Source: Reyranella sp. (GTDB taxonomy: Bacteria > Pseudomonadota > Alphaproteobacteria > Reyranellales > Reyranellaceae). Taken from it: a stretch of DNA of 64,000 nt. Under the pieces are notes generated by a model, which was not told the DNA's origin, made no database searches, and saw nothing but the letters and a program-made list of their open reading frames with translations. Position 1 is the first letter of the stretch. The number at the start of each line of letters is the position of its first letter. A program made the position numbers and the translations under genes. Location: positions 310,001 to 374,000 of the forward strand of contig NZ_SCVC01000012.1 of assembly GCF_004297405.1 (NCBI RefSeq). Direction: 5' to 3'. Below, piece by piece: positions 42,861 through 52,507 of the stretch.

Positions 42861-43868
42861 TCAGGCAGCAGAGTCGACGACATCCATCAGTTCCGCGGCG
42901 CGCTCCCCCCAGATGCGCCGCCGCGTCTCGCTGGGCGAGCATCCGAAGAGCGCCGCATAGGCCCCGGCGAAGCGGCCGAGGTGCCAGAAACCGAAGCTCA
43001 TGGCGATATCGGTAATCGAGAGGCGATCACCCTCCGTCAGGATGAGGCCGTGCGCCGCCCGTAACCGCCGCTCCCGCTCATAGGCGCGAGGACTGAGTCC
43101 CAGGCGCTCCTGGAAAGCGCGCTCCAGCGTTCGCTCGCCGACGCCCAGCACCTCGCAGACGGCACTGACTGAAACCGGGCCGTGCGGCTTCGCCTCGAGG
43201 ATGGCGAGAGTGGCATCGACGATGTCGCGTCGGTCGCCGGAACCGAGACTGCGGGCGGACGGCCCTTCTGTGCGGGAGAGCGCCTGTGCGAGCGCGGCAC
43301 CCGCCTCGCTCGCCGCGACCGCGAGGCCGGCACTGAGATCGTAGCCGCGCTGCGCGGCAGCTTCCGCAAACCCTACTGTTCGCAGCAGCCTCTGCTGAAG
43401 CGCCAGTTCGGTCTGCGGAGTGAAGCGCCGCTCGTGCACCCCGGGCATCAGCCAGGTTCGTTGGTGCTGGTTGGAAGTAGACACCGCACGCAATGAATCG
43501 AGTGTGGAGGCGCGCAGACCGATCCGCATGAGGCGATAGCTGCCGGGCATCTCCAGCTTGAACTCCGTTCCCGGACCGATGATCCGCAACTGCGGGATTT
43601 CAGTCCGTTGCCCGTTGAAGGTGGCGCCTTCGCCCCAGATGAACACCGCCGTCAACGCATCGTCGTTGATCGCCCCTGACATTGCGATGCCGCCTTTGTC
43701 CCGCAAGTCGAGGACGAACGCGTCACCATAGTCGATGGTCGCTAGACGCGATGCATGGCGTTGCGCGCCGATCTGCTGGATATGGAACTCGGCGTCGGGG
43801 TCGGATTCGCAGGAGCGGGCCACGACGGAGCTGTACTTACGCGCATACCAGGTCGGCGCCTCCCGCAT
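42861..43868 (-). CDS. AraC-family regulator, cupin N terminus, 2
   Basis: A 335-residue AraC regulator with HTH segments VCEVLGVGERTLERAFQERL near residue 250 and IAMSFGFWHLGRFAGAYAAL near 300. ATG at 43868 is preferred because AGGAGG lies 7 bases upstream; the frame extends to 43943 without support. It resembles ethanolamine-operon EutR-type and feaR-like regulators in the C-terminal part. The target is not evident; the nearest downstream gene is another AraC. Confidence 0.87.
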   Translation of the reverse strand: MREAPTWYARKYSSVVARSCESDPDAEFHIQQIGAQRHASRLATIDYGDAFVLDLRDKGGIAMSGAINDDALTAVFIWGEGATFNGQRTEIPQLRIIGPGTEFKLEMPGSYRLMRIGLRASTLDSLRAVSTSNQHQRTWLMPGVHERRFTPQTELALQQRLLRTVGFAEAAAQRGYDLSAGLAVAASEAGAALAQALSRTEGPSARSLGSGDRRDIVDATLAILEAKPHGPVSVSAVCEVLGVGERTLERAFQERLGLSPRAYERERRLRAAHGLILTEGDRLSITDIAMSFGFWHLGRFAGAYAALFGCSPSETRRRIWGERAAELMDVVDSAA

Positions 43869-44099
43869 CCATGGCCTCCTGCATAGTGACACCCGGCCTG
43901 GGAGATGCCGGACGCAATCGCTTCTGCCCAGCTCGGTCTTCAATTTTTACGTCATTTGCCGACCGGACTTTACCCTCTCTATCGTTCCAGCCCCATTTTA
44001 GTCTAGGCAGCGCATACGCCGATACATCGATTCAGTCAGAGTGCAGTGCCCTAACGATAACCGGCCGTCATTGAGCGTTCCCCAAGAAATCCGAGACGC

Positions 44100-44420
44100 C
44101 TCTCGCGGCGTAACTGCTTCCTGGTGATTTGGTGGACGCCGCTTTTGCTCTCGTGGATGATGGTTCAACGGGGCGTTTGCGCGTTGTGCCGACCACCGCC
44201 GGAGGCGACCGGCCGTGAGGCCTTACGGTGCTGTAGTCGATGCGGCAGGCATCAATGATTCACCGAGCCTAGGCAAGCGTGGTGAAGACGTCTTCGGTGA
44301 GGCACTCGTCGCGCAGGCCCGACAGCGAGACCTCGGACACGGCGGCCAAGCACCCGCTGTTGAAGTCGTCGATCACCGCCAGGATGCGAAACCGGTTAAT
44401 GCCCGCCCGGCCAATTGGAA
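44100..44420 (-). pseudogene. Remnant of an IS3-family transposase (OrfB)
   Basis: The reverse strand retains recognisable IS3 OrfB pieces. NRFRILAVIDDFNSGCLAA (cf. LNVVDDFTRECLAA) is followed by EVSLSG and directly by LRDECLTEDVFTTLA, so the catalytic middle, about 80 codons, is deleted. Stops then interrupt before IIDACRIDYSTVRPHG (cf. DYNxxRPH). No start, OrfA or clear terminal inverted repeats were seen. Edges are approximate. This marks past insertion between the AraC gene and the P450 gene. Confidence 0.65.
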
Positions 44421-44473
44421 GAAGCCGTCGCGGGAGTCTTCCAACCAGTGCCGGTCATTGGGACAACGCATCC

Positions 44474-46021
44474 CTAAGCCCGCCGCGTGAATCCGATATC
44501 GTCGCGGATGACTGTCGTCGGCCCGATCGGCAACACTTCCGGATCGGCGACGTCGAGCTTTACGAAGTCAATTCCGTTCTTCCACGTCGTTCTGAGGAAG
44601 TCCTCGAAAACCTTGATGGTGAGTTGCTCCCCCGGGCAGCGACGATAACCGAAGCCGAACGGGGCGAAACCGGCATAGTCGCAGACGGGCAGCGGCTTGC
44701 CGTCGGCTACGCCGAAGACGGTCCCGACAGCACTGTTGTGCAGTGAAACCTTTCTCCCGTCCTTCACGTCGAAAGTCGCCTTGCCGAAGGGGCAGCGTGC
44801 CATGCCGATCCGCTCGGCCCACTGTTCATCCACCTGGGCACTCGTCGGGACATTCTCGTAGCGCGACGGATCGAATTCGTCGGGATTTTTCCAATGAACG
44901 GCGTCGAAGCTCGTCGAGGTATGGGGGCTGATGATATAGCCGGACCTCTTGAACGCCGGTGACGAAGTTTCCTGGAGCGACGAGATGCTGCCGCTGTTGG
45001 GCGAAATGACACGAAAGAGTTCCATGACGAAGCGTGTGAGCGGCGTGTAGGGCGAGCCGCCGGCGCTGTCGAACCCGCTCTCCATGGTTTTTCTGAACCA
45101 ATCCCGGACCTGCGGATCGCCGGTCGCCGCGCCCAACTTGAGCATGATATTGTAAAGCGAGTTGCCCCACTGGCTGAACGCGACGAAATTGTGGAAGCAT
45201 TCGAAGACGACGTCCTTATGTTGGAAATTGTCGTCGTCTTTGCCGTTCTTGATCCAGTACCAGGCAAATGTCTTTTCTGGAGCGGGCGTCTTGCCTGTTT
45301 CGATATCGGCGAGCCGCGCCTCGATCCAGGACTTCAGGAAATCGAGATTCTCCCGAACGATCATATAGTTGTCGTAGACGATTCTGTCCGTCGGATTCAG
45401 ATAGGCGAGAACGGTGTTGAAACTCATGCCGATCTTGCGCACCTGCGCCGGGATCGCATCTCCTTTGACGCCAAGATGCAAATCCCAATACATGTCCCAG
45501 AATGTGTCGAGATAGCGCCGCATCAGTGGTTTGCCGGCGTTGGCACTCCCCAAGAGAGTCTCGAAGAATTTCGTCACTTTGCCACTGTACATCCCTTGAT
45601 AGAGATCCGGGGTGACGCCACTCATGTAGATGCGCTTACGGCGATTGTCCGGGCCGCGTTTTTCCAGTGCCTGCAGGAATACCGTCACGCCCTTCTCGGG
45701 CGCAGGTCTCCAGCTCTTGCTGATCAACCCCCACAGATGCGCCGGCAGCGCGTTCTCCTTGGTGAGGGTCACGTCGATCATGGGCAGCATGGGGCGTTCC
45801 CCGTTGTAGACGCTGACCATGAAGAAGGGGAGGATCGCATTCTCGACGTAAGCGGGATCGAAATCCCGCGAGAAACGGGACCGCAGTTGTGCGGCGGCAG
45901 ATTCCAGTTCAGTCGCCGTCAGGGGCTTGGCGGGAGTGCTCGTCGATTGCGAAAGCGCCGGCTGAACCGAGAAGCCAGCAGCGGCGGATGCGCCGCCAGC
46001 CAAGATCGCACGCCTCTTCAT
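44474..46021 (-). CDS. Cytochrome P450 with N-terminal export signal
   Basis: A 515-residue P450. The heme-binding motif FGFGYRRCPG is complete, with Cys462 as the thiolate ligand; the K-helix ExxR is ELFR at 334-337 and the PERF region is PDEFDPSRY at 380-388. ATG at 46021 has GGAGGTG 7 bases upstream. The first 26 residues, MKRRAILAGGASAAAGFSVQ..ALS, look like a Tat or Sec signal, unusual because bacterial P450s are normally cytosolic. Where the I-helix oxygen-activation motif (AGxxT) should be, residues 272-290 read ECFHNFVAFSQWGN, with no acid-Thr pair, as in hydroperoxide-using P450s. No redox partner gene is nearby. Substrate unknown. Confidence 0.85.
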   Translation of the reverse strand: MKRRAILAGGASAAAGFSVQPALSQSTSTPAKPLTATELESAAAQLRSRFSRDFDPAYVENAILPFFMVSVYNGERPMLPMIDVTLTKENALPAHLWGLISKSWRPAPEKGVTVFLQALEKRGPDNRRKRIYMSGVTPDLYQGMYSGKVTKFFETLLGSANAGKPLMRRYLDTFWDMYWDLHLGVKGDAIPAQVRKIGMSFNTVLAYLNPTDRIVYDNYMIVRENLDFLKSWIEARLADIETGKTPAPEKTFAWYWIKNGKDDDNFQHKDVVFECFHNFVAFSQWGNSLYNIMLKLGAATGDPQVRDWFRKTMESGFDSAGGSPYTPLTRFVMELFRVISPNSGSISSLQETSSPAFKRSGYIISPHTSTSFDAVHWKNPDEFDPSRYENVPTSAQVDEQWAERIGMARCPFGKATFDVKDGRKVSLHNSAVGTVFGVADGKPLPVCDYAGFAPFGFGYRRCPGEQLTIKVFEDFLRTTWKNGIDFVKLDVADPEVLPIGPTTVIRDDIGFTRRA

Positions 46022-46478
46022 GTCACCACCTCCAAGTGAGAAAACCAAACGGCCGCGCTCCCTGTGAAACCTGCAGGAAAGCCGTCGTTGAGCGTATTGT
46101 CGCCGGGAGTGGCATCCGTGTTCGTTGCAGCATGCGAATTCGTGCTCGCGATCGGTGCTCTGCGATTACCACCGATGGCGATCGCCATTCCACTTCCCGC
46201 CGGCTCAGGTGAGCTCGACGGGCCCGTTTCTGCTTGTCGCCACAGTTGGACGTTTTCACCTTGTCGACGCTCCCGGTCCTGCATTCTACGGATGGTCCGT
46301 CGGTGCACATCGGCACGCCGTCCCACCACTGGTCCGGACGTCCCGTTTCTGGTCGAGGCGGAAGGCGCGCTTCTGGGTGCGTCGGACACGAACATGACGC
46401 CGAGAGCTTTCTACCGTGACGTCGGGCCAGCGGCTTGCACGACCGCTGTGCCGCAATCTCCCCTTTGTGCCGAAGACG
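46022..46478. other. Non-coding gap upstream of the P450 gene
   Basis: No coding region was recognised. Open frames on both strands lack ribosome binding sites and domain resemblance. The region presumably contains the P450 promoter. Confidence 0.45.
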
Positions 46479-46859
46479 CTACTGCAGAACCCGCGCTCTG
46501 AGGCGCGCATACTCCTGGTCGGAGATCGTCTTTTCCGATTTCAACCGTTCGAGCTTGGCAAGCTCATCTGCAGGACTGAAGCCCACGATCTGGCGCAGCT
46601 CGTCTCTCACTTGCCGGGCTTGGGCGCGATTGCGTTCCGCCATTCCGCCCCCTTGTGTCAGAATGTACGCGAAGATGCCGATGTAGGGCAGCACGATGAG
46701 AAGGATGATCCAGAGCACCTTGCCGAAGCCGGAAACGTCCTGTCTGCGGAACAGATCGCTCGCCGCAGTTATGAACAGCCAGAACCACAGGATGAACACG
46801 AATACGGCAAACGCGTCGGCCAGGAAATTGGCGAACGTGGATTCTCCCGAAAACATCAT
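46479..46859 (-). CDS. PLDc_N/SHOCT small membrane protein, copy 1
   Basis: A 126-residue protein with two membrane helices at its N terminus (residues 10-35 and 45-68, PLDc_N-type: LPYIGIFAYILTQGGGM) and a C-terminal SHOCT motif (DELAKLERLKSEKTISDQEY). GGGAGAAAG precedes the ATG at 46859. SHOCT modules are short oligomerisation or interaction domains. A paralogue lies at 52508-52903. The GGGAC element at 47036-47062 points toward this gene. Function unknown; probable envelope stress protein. Confidence 0.85.
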   Translation of the reverse strand: MMFSGESTFANFLADAFAVFVFILWFWLFITAASDLFRRQDVSGFGKVLWIILLIVLPYIGIFAYILTQGGGMAERNRAQARQVRDELRQIVGFSPADELAKLERLKSEKTISDQEYARLRARVLQ

Positions 46860-47035
46860 CTTCTTTCTCCCTCAAAGCGGCCGATGTTGGCGATCGTCAG
46901 TTCGACAGCCGCCCGGCGTCCGGCACGCTCAGGGCTGGCGCTGGACACCGCCCCGGCAAGATCATCGGAACAGGTGCTGCGGCAAGCCGTGCCAAGCCAT
47001 TCTACAACCTGCGCTTCGGCGCACATTGGCTTGGA

Positions 47036-47062
47036 ATCCTGCAACTATTCTCCATGTCCCAA
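47036..47062 (-). promoter_or_regulatory. GGGAC tandem element toward SHOCT gene (site B)
   Basis: In gene orientation TTGGGAC is followed at a 20-bp period by AGGAT. The flanks match site E closely (TTGGGAC..., then GGATTCC). It lies 176 bases upstream of the start at 46859. Confidence 0.55.
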
Positions 47063-47117
47063 TTCTCGATCTTCGGTGTTCCGCTCCTCGCGTGACTTCG
47101 CGAGTGCCTGCACCGTC

Positions 47118-47145
47118 TTTGGGACATGGCGTATGACCTAGGGAC
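47118..47145 (+). promoter_or_regulatory. GGGAC tandem element toward the arcA operon (site A)
   Basis: TTTGGGAC at 47118-47125 and GGGAC at 47141-47145 are exactly 20 bp apart. It is 122 bases upstream of the outer-membrane protein start at 47268, and opposite in orientation to site B in the same intergenic region. Confidence 0.55.
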
Positions 47146-47267
47146 GAGACGCTAAGGAAGATAGGCTTTCCGGCCACTAGGATGCGTTGACCGACGCAAC
47201 TCCAGGCATGTCGTCCTGGCAGGTGGCCATGAGAGCAGGGGCTTCAGGGGAGACAAGGTTCGCGGAC

Positions 47268-48299
47268 ATGAAGGGGCTTCGTTGCCGGATGGCAACAAGT
47301 GCTCTTCTTCCGGTTCTTTTGTTTGTCGCCGCGAGTCTGGCGACGGTGCCGCTTGCCGCGCAAGTCAGAGACCAGCATGAGGATGCCAACTCGGCGCGCT
47401 ACGACGCCATGTTCGGCACGCCGAACCGCTACACGCCGTCCCCACCGACCAACCTCTTCGCCACCACTCCGGGGCTGGAGCAGCAGGTGCGCCGCTCGCA
47501 GTTCACCGTCAACGGCCTGGTTCCCATGTTCTTCAACTCCAACGCCGAGGCGCTGCCCAGCGGTGGAACAAACTCTGCTGAGTTCAGCCCGATCCTCGGC
47601 ATGTCATGGGCGACTCCGGTCTTCGATCTGCCGTTCAAGTTCACGGCCAATACTCGCGCCGAGGTCGATCGGTTCACGCAAGCGTCAAGTCTCGACTTCG
47701 ACAAGATAACTGCATCGGGGCGGCTGCAATACGTCGATCCCAACAACGACCAAGCGTACTCGCCGTACGTCTCATATGCCCCGAGGTGGGACTTTGCGCC
47801 ATTCTACAAGAGCTGGTTCGCGACCCGGCAGGACCTGAACTTCGGTGTCAACAAGACGTTCAACTATGACGCCAACTTCCGGCGGGTAGCCTTCTCCGGA
47901 AACACCCTCGCCGAAACCGTCTGGTCGTTCGGCATGACTGCCGTCATCCAAAGACGCTTCAGGGATCCGCCACCAGGCTCATGGGCCGCCTATCTGGTCC
48001 CGTCTGCTACATTCGCGATCTCGCCCCATTGGAACCTGAGTGCCGGCATCCTCGCGGAGCGTCGCGCCTTCGATTCGTACTACGGCTTCAGCCAGGAGGA
48101 TTGGCTCATCGAGCCGATCGTCACTCTCGAGTTCGTGCTGCCCGAATCGTGGTTCGGGTCGGATCGCACGGCCATGTGGCTGGGGCGCCCGGCGCTCGAC
48201 TTTCAGGTCGCCTACGAGAAGAACTGGTCCAACCTGCCGGCTGCCAACTTCGAGGTGTGGCACGTCGGCATCGCCCTGAAGATGGGCTGGAGGTTTTGA
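47268..48299 (+). CDS. Predicted outer-membrane beta-barrel protein
   Basis: A 343-residue exported protein. A signal peptide (ATSALLPVLLFVAASLATVP, ending LAAQ) is followed by alternating-hydrophobic strands and a terminal Phe (MGWRF), the usual end of an outer-membrane barrel. The start is uncertain: ATG at 47268 is used, ATG at 47289 and a TTG at 47187 are possible. The stop overlaps the next ATG (TGATG), tying it to the APC antiporter and arginine deiminase. It may be a channel serving arginine or another amino acid; I do not recognise the family. Confidence 0.72.
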   Translation: MKGLRCRMATSALLPVLLFVAASLATVPLAAQVRDQHEDANSARYDAMFGTPNRYTPSPPTNLFATTPGLEQQVRRSQFTVNGLVPMFFNSNAEALPSGGTNSAEFSPILGMSWATPVFDLPFKFTANTRAEVDRFTQASSLDFDKITASGRLQYVDPNNDQAYSPYVSYAPRWDFAPFYKSWFATRQDLNFGVNKTFNYDANFRRVAFSGNTLAETVWSFGMTAVIQRRFRDPPPGSWAAYLVPSATFAISPHWNLSAGILAERRAFDSYYGFSQEDWLIEPIVTLEFVLPESWFGSDRTAMWLGRPALDFQVAYEKNWSNLPAANFEVWHVGIALKMGWRF

Positions 48300-49756
48300 T
48301 GGCAGAACAGGCAAACGACGATCGCGCAGCTGCGCCGCCATCCATCCAGAAGCTTTCTCTGTTTGCCCTGACCATGATGGTCGTGGGCGGCATGGTCGGT
48401 GCGGGCATCTTCTCGCTCCCGCGCACGTTTGCCGGTGCGACCGGGCCGATCGGCGCAATCATCGCCTGGCTCATTGCCGGAACCGGAATGTACATGCTGG
48501 CTCGCGTCTTCCAGGCGCTGGCCGAGCGCAAGCCCGATCTCGACGCCGGCGTGTTCGCCTATGCCAAGGCGGGTTTCGGCGACTATCCCGGCTTCCTGTC
48601 GGCCTTCGGGTATTGGATCGGAAGCTGCATCGGCAACGTCTCGTACTGGGTGCTGATCAAATCGACACTGGGCGCGTTCTTTCCAGTGTTCGGCGACGGC
48701 AACACGGCGGCGGCGATCATCGTCGCCTCGATCGGTATCTGGCTATTCCATTTCATGATCCTGCGCGGCACCCAGCAGGCGGCCGTCATCAACAGCATCG
48801 TCACCGTCGCCAAGGTCGTGCCGATCCTGGTCTTCATCCTGATCCTGTTCTTCGCCTTCAAGCTCGATCTCTTCAGCTACAATCTCTACGGCGGCGACCT
48901 CACCGAGGGTGTATTCGAGCAGGTGCGCGCTACGATGTTCGTGACCGTTTTCGTCTTCCTCGGCATCGAGGGGGCGAGCGTATATTCTCGTTTCGCCAAG
49001 AAACGCGCCCATGTCGGCCGGGCGACGATCATGGGATTCGTCATCGTCACGTCGCTGATGGTCCTGGTGACCCTGCTGCCCTATGCGGTGCTGCAGCGCG
49101 CTGAAATTGCCGGCATGCGGCAGCCTTCCATGGCGCAGGTGCTGGAAGCCGTGGTCGGCCATTGGGGCGCCATCTTCATAAGCGTCGGTCTGCTGATATC
49201 CGTGCTGGGCGCCTATCTCGCCTGGTCGCTGATCTGCGCGGAAGTGCTGTTCACGGCCGCGAAGACGAAGGATATGCCGGCCGTGTTCGCCCACGAGAAC
49301 GCCAACAAGGTGCCGTCGACTGCGCTATGGGCGACCAACATTGTCATTCAGCTGATCGTCATCACGACCTACTGGTCGCGCGACGCCTTCACGCTGATGC
49401 TCAACCTGACCAGCGCGATGGCCCTGATCCCCTTCCTGTTCGTGGCAGCATATGGCCTGATGCTCACGCGACGCGGCGAGACCTACGAGGTGCGCCCCGA
49501 GGAACGTCGGCGCGACCTGATCATCGCAGCGATTGCCACGATCTACACGATCTTCCTGCTCTACGCCGGCGGTCTGAAGTTCATCGTGCTGTCTGCGGTC
49601 CTCTATGCCCCCGGAACCGCGCTCTATTTCTGGGCGCGCCGCGAGCAGGGCAAGCCGGTTTTCACCGGCGTCTCCGAGTGGATCATCTTCATCTTCGCAA
49701 CCATCGGCGCTGTGGTCGGCATCTGGTGGCTGGCGACCGGCTACATCACCATCTAG
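48299..49756 (+). CDS. APC-family basic amino acid antiporter (ArcD-like)
   Basis: A 485-residue, roughly 12-helix transporter of the basic amino acid/polyamine antiporter (APA) family. The opening MMVVGGMVGAGIFSLPRTF and the LKFIVLSAVLYAPGTALYF end are typical. The start ATG at 48299 overlaps the previous stop (TGATG). Directly followed by arginine deiminase, it is most simply the arginine/ornithine antiporter of the deiminase pathway. A close paralogue lies at 54441-55871. Confidence 0.88.
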   Translation: MAEQANDDRAAAPPSIQKLSLFALTMMVVGGMVGAGIFSLPRTFAGATGPIGAIIAWLIAGTGMYMLARVFQALAERKPDLDAGVFAYAKAGFGDYPGFLSAFGYWIGSCIGNVSYWVLIKSTLGAFFPVFGDGNTAAAIIVASIGIWLFHFMILRGTQQAAVINSIVTVAKVVPILVFILILFFAFKLDLFSYNLYGGDLTEGVFEQVRATMFVTVFVFLGIEGASVYSRFAKKRAHVGRATIMGFVIVTSLMVLVTLLPYAVLQRAEIAGMRQPSMAQVLEAVVGHWGAIFISVGLLISVLGAYLAWSLICAEVLFTAAKTKDMPAVFAHENANKVPSTALWATNIVIQLIVITTYWSRDAFTLMLNLTSAMALIPFLFVAAYGLMLTRRGETYEVRPEERRRDLIIAAIATIYTIFLLYAGGLKFIVLSAVLYAPGTALYFWARREQGKPVFTGVSEWIIFIFATIGAVVGIWWLATGYITI

Positions 49757-49771
49757 TCAGCGGAGCATGAC

Positions 49772-51025
49772 ATGGCACAGGCAGGGCAGAAGACCTTCGG
49801 CGTCCATTCCGAGGTGGGCAAGCTTCACAAGGTCATGGTCTGTGCGCCGGGACGGGCGCACCAGCGACTGACGCCATCGAACTGCGATCAGTTGCTGTTC
49901 GATGACGTTCTGTGGGTCGACAACGCCAAGCGCGATCACTTCGATTTCATGCAGAAGATGCGCGATCGCGGCATCGACGTCGTCGAGATGCACAATCTGC
50001 TCGCCGAGACCGTGGCGATTCCCGAAGCCAGGAAATGGATCATCGAGAACCAGATCGTGCCCAATCAGGTCGGGCTGGGCCTGGTCGACGAGATCAAGAG
50101 CTATCTCGATGGTCTCAAGCCGCGAGATCTTGCCGAGACGCTGATAGGCGGCTTGTCGACTGAAGAATTCCCCGAGACCCACGGTGGCGAGATGCTGAAG
50201 CTCGTCAAGGACGCCGCTGGCGTCACCGAGTATCTGTTGCCGCCGCTTCCCAACACGCTCTATACCCGCGACACGACGTGTTGGATCTACGGCGGCGTCT
50301 CGATCAACTCATTATTCTGGCCCGCGCGCCACGAGGAGTCGATCCTCGCCGCCGCTATCTACAAGTTCCATCCCGACTTCGCGGGCAAGGTCAACGTCTG
50401 GTGGGGCGATCCGACGGTGGATCATGGCCTTGCCACGGTCGAAGGCGGCGATGTCATGCCGATCGGCAAGGGCATCGTGCTGATCGGCATGAGCGAGCGG
50501 ACCTCGCGCCAGGGCATCAGCCAGCTCGCGCAGGCCCTGTTCAAGCAGGGCGCGGCCGAGCGCGTCATTGTCGCGGCCATGCCCAAGCTACGTGCGGCGA
50601 TGCACCTCGATACGGTGTTCACCTTTGCCGACCGTGACTGCGTGCTGCTCTATCCGGACATCGTCTACAACATCCAGGCCTATTCATATCGCCCGGCCGA
50701 CACGCCAAGCGGCATCGAATTGCGCAAGGACACCAAGCCTTTCGTCGAGACCGTGGCCGAAGCGCTGGGCGTCAAGAAGATGCGGGTCGTCGAGACCGGC
50801 GGGACGGCCTATATGCGCGAGCGTACCCAGTGGGACAGTGGTGCCAACCTGGTCTGTGCCGCCCCCGGCGTCGTCTTCGCCTATGATCGCAACACCTATA
50901 CAAATACGCTGTTGCGCAGGGCGGGCATCGAGGTGATCACCATTGTCGGCGCCGAGTTGGGGCGCGGCCGCGGCGGCGGGCATTGCATGACCTGTCCGAT
51001 CATACGAGAGGCGGTTGACTACTAG
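49772..51025 (+). CDS. arcA: Arginine deiminase
   Basis: A 417-residue arginine deiminase, converting arginine to citrulline and ammonia. [19 protein letters not shown] opens the protein; [30 protein letters not shown] (catalytic His/Asp region) and [13 protein letters not shown] are all present, with the nucleophile Cys408 near the C terminus. It follows the ArcD-like gene by 15 bases. No ornithine carbamoyltransferase (arcB) or carbamate kinase (arcC) is within the window, so ammonia production for acid resistance is more likely than ATP generation, unless those genes are elsewhere. Confidence 0.95.
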   Translation: MAQAGQKTFGVHSEVGKLHKVMVCAPGRAHQRLTPSNCDQLLFDDVLWVDNAKRDHFDFMQKMRDRGIDVVEMHNLLAETVAIPEARKWIIENQIVPNQVGLGLVDEIKSYLDGLKPRDLAETLIGGLSTEEFPETHGGEMLKLVKDAAGVTEYLLPPLPNTLYTRDTTCWIYGGVSINSLFWPARHEESILAAAIYKFHPDFAGKVNVWWGDPTVDHGLATVEGGDVMPIGKGIVLIGMSERTSRQGISQLAQALFKQGAAERVIVAAMPKLRAAMHLDTVFTFADRDCVLLYPDIVYNIQAYSYRPADTPSGIELRKDTKPFVETVAEALGVKKMRVVETGGTAYMRERTQWDSGANLVCAAPGVVFAYDRNTYTNTLLRRAGIEVITIVGAELGRGRGGGHCMTCPIIREAVDY

Positions 51026-51290
51026 GAGGACTGTCGAATGCGTGCTCCGAGGCAGTTTCGGAGGCGGAGAGCGCACCACCAATCTGCTGCTGCAAGGTCG
51101 TGTTGAGCAAGACCGCGTCCTGTTCGGCGCATCGACATCGACGGCGTGCTCTACCTGATCGCCGTCGCTGCGCTGATGCTTGCCGTCCACGATCGGTATT
51201 CCACGAGCGCCTGACTGGCACTACCATCAGCGACCCGTGCCTCATGCCCGGACCGGAAACAGTTACTTAGCGGGCTTCGGGAGCGATGAC

Positions 51291-51878
51291 ATGAATTCAG
51301 GCAAAGACCGAGACGATGACCGAGGGTTCATCGCAGCGTCGTTTCGTTCCCATTGGCTGTTGTTCATCCTGGTCGGCGGGTTGTTGATCGTCGCGGGCGG
51401 CGTGGCAATCGCCGTCCCGGCGGTATCGTCGCTTGCGCCGAACGAAGTCCTCGGCCTGGTCCTCATGTTCGTTGGAATCGTCCAGATTACGCAGTCGGCA
51501 AAGATGCGGCGCGAATCCCTGTTCGTCTGGCATCTTGCGTTGGGCCTGCTGGCTGCGATCGGCGGCGTTCTCATTCGCCTGGACCCCTTTGCCGGCATCG
51601 TGACCATCACGCTCCTGATGGCGATAGTCTTCTCAGTGCACGGCCTGACGCAGATTGCCTTTGCAGCGAAAGTACGATCGTTGAAGGGCTGGTTCTGGTT
51701 CCTGGCATCAGGCTGCATCGCTCTTCTGGCGGCTGGGTTGCTGGTGATGAAGCTTCCGTACGATCACTCTTTCACGCCGGCTACGGTTGGCGGGATATCT
51801 CTTCTTTTTGCCGGCTGCGCCTATGTCGCCGTCGCGTTGCGCGCCCGGGGCCCTCGCATGAGTGTTCTGACGGGATAG
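51291..51878 (+). CDS. HdeD-family (DUF308) membrane protein, copy B2
   Basis: A 195-residue six-helix DUF308 protein. GGGAG lies 8 bases upstream of the ATG at 51291; an in-frame extension to 51180 lacks support. The loop KLPYDHSFTPATVGGIS matches the HdeD copy B1 at 2477-3058 nearly exactly. It stands 265 bases after arcA on the same strand. HdeD near arginine deiminase supports an acid-stress reading of this region. Confidence 0.87.
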   Translation: MNSGKDRDDDRGFIAASFRSHWLLFILVGGLLIVAGGVAIAVPAVSSLAPNEVLGLVLMFVGIVQITQSAKMRRESLFVWHLALGLLAAIGGVLIRLDPFAGIVTITLLMAIVFSVHGLTQIAFAAKVRSLKGWFWFLASGCIALLAAGLLVMKLPYDHSFTPATVGGISLLFAGCAYVAVALRARGPRMSVLTG

Positions 51879-52095
51879 TCGGATGCGATGGCGCTCTCGT
51901 CGCGGCGACCTGATGTCAACTGGAAGAGAAAGTGGTGATTCTGACCGCCTTTGAAGTCGCTCACCTCAAGCCGGCTGGAGCATCGCGCCTTCGACGGATT
52001 CCATTCGAAGGCACGATGTTCTGGCACGGTAACTCATAGTCGACGGTCGAACGAAGGCACGGCAGGCGACGCCCGCCCGATGCCGACCGAAGTTC

Positions 52096-52428
52096 CTACT
52101 TGAGCGCCAGAGTGGTGGTGTCGAAGTTGACTGCAGCCAATCCACCGCTCTGCATTTCGACGATGCTGATGCCACGATTGAAGTCGAGCGCCACAATGCG
52201 ACTGGCCGGAATCTTCGACTTGATGTTGTTCAACAGCATCGTCTGCAGCACTTCGTACACGGTTTGGCCTGGCTGTTTGGCACGCTCCATGACTTCAGTC
52301 CGCTTCGCGGGCGTAAGTCCGGCAAGCTCGGCCTGCTCCAAGGTCGTTGCCATCTGAGCGTAGGCACCGCTGGCCGCCAAGAGTGCGCCGCCCACGACGA
52401 GAGTTGACATTGAATACTTGCGAATCAT
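52096..52428 (-). CDS. Small secreted protein of unknown function
   Basis: A 110-residue protein with a signal peptide (residues 1-24, ending AYAQ). The mature 86 residues contain a polar helical part (LAGLTPAKRTEVMERAK) and a C-terminal segment DFNRGISIVEMQSGGLAAV. GGAGA precedes the ATG at 52428. No domain recognised. It lies between HdeD and the second SHOCT gene; regulation unknown. Confidence 0.7.
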   Translation of the reverse strand: MIRKYSMSTLVVGGALLAASGAYAQMATTLEQAELAGLTPAKRTEVMERAKQPGQTVYEVLQTMLLNNIKSKIPASRIVALDFNRGISIVEMQSGGLAAVNFDTTTLALK

Positions 52429-52507
52429 GGTCTGTCTCCATTCGGGCCCTGGTCTGGATCCACCGAAGCGGAGCCCGTGCGCTACGGCTGACCTGTCATT
52501 GGTTGTT

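Noticed and set aside
46064..46501. Long plus-strand open frame upstream of the P450 gene
   Set aside because: No ribosome binding site, no domain, and it overlaps the SHOCT gene end; residue composition is that of a high-G+C shadow frame.
51026..51290. Possible small membrane protein between arcA and HdeD
   Set aside because: A short hydrophobic stretch is open near 51140-51210, but there is no start with a ribosome binding site and no family resemblance.
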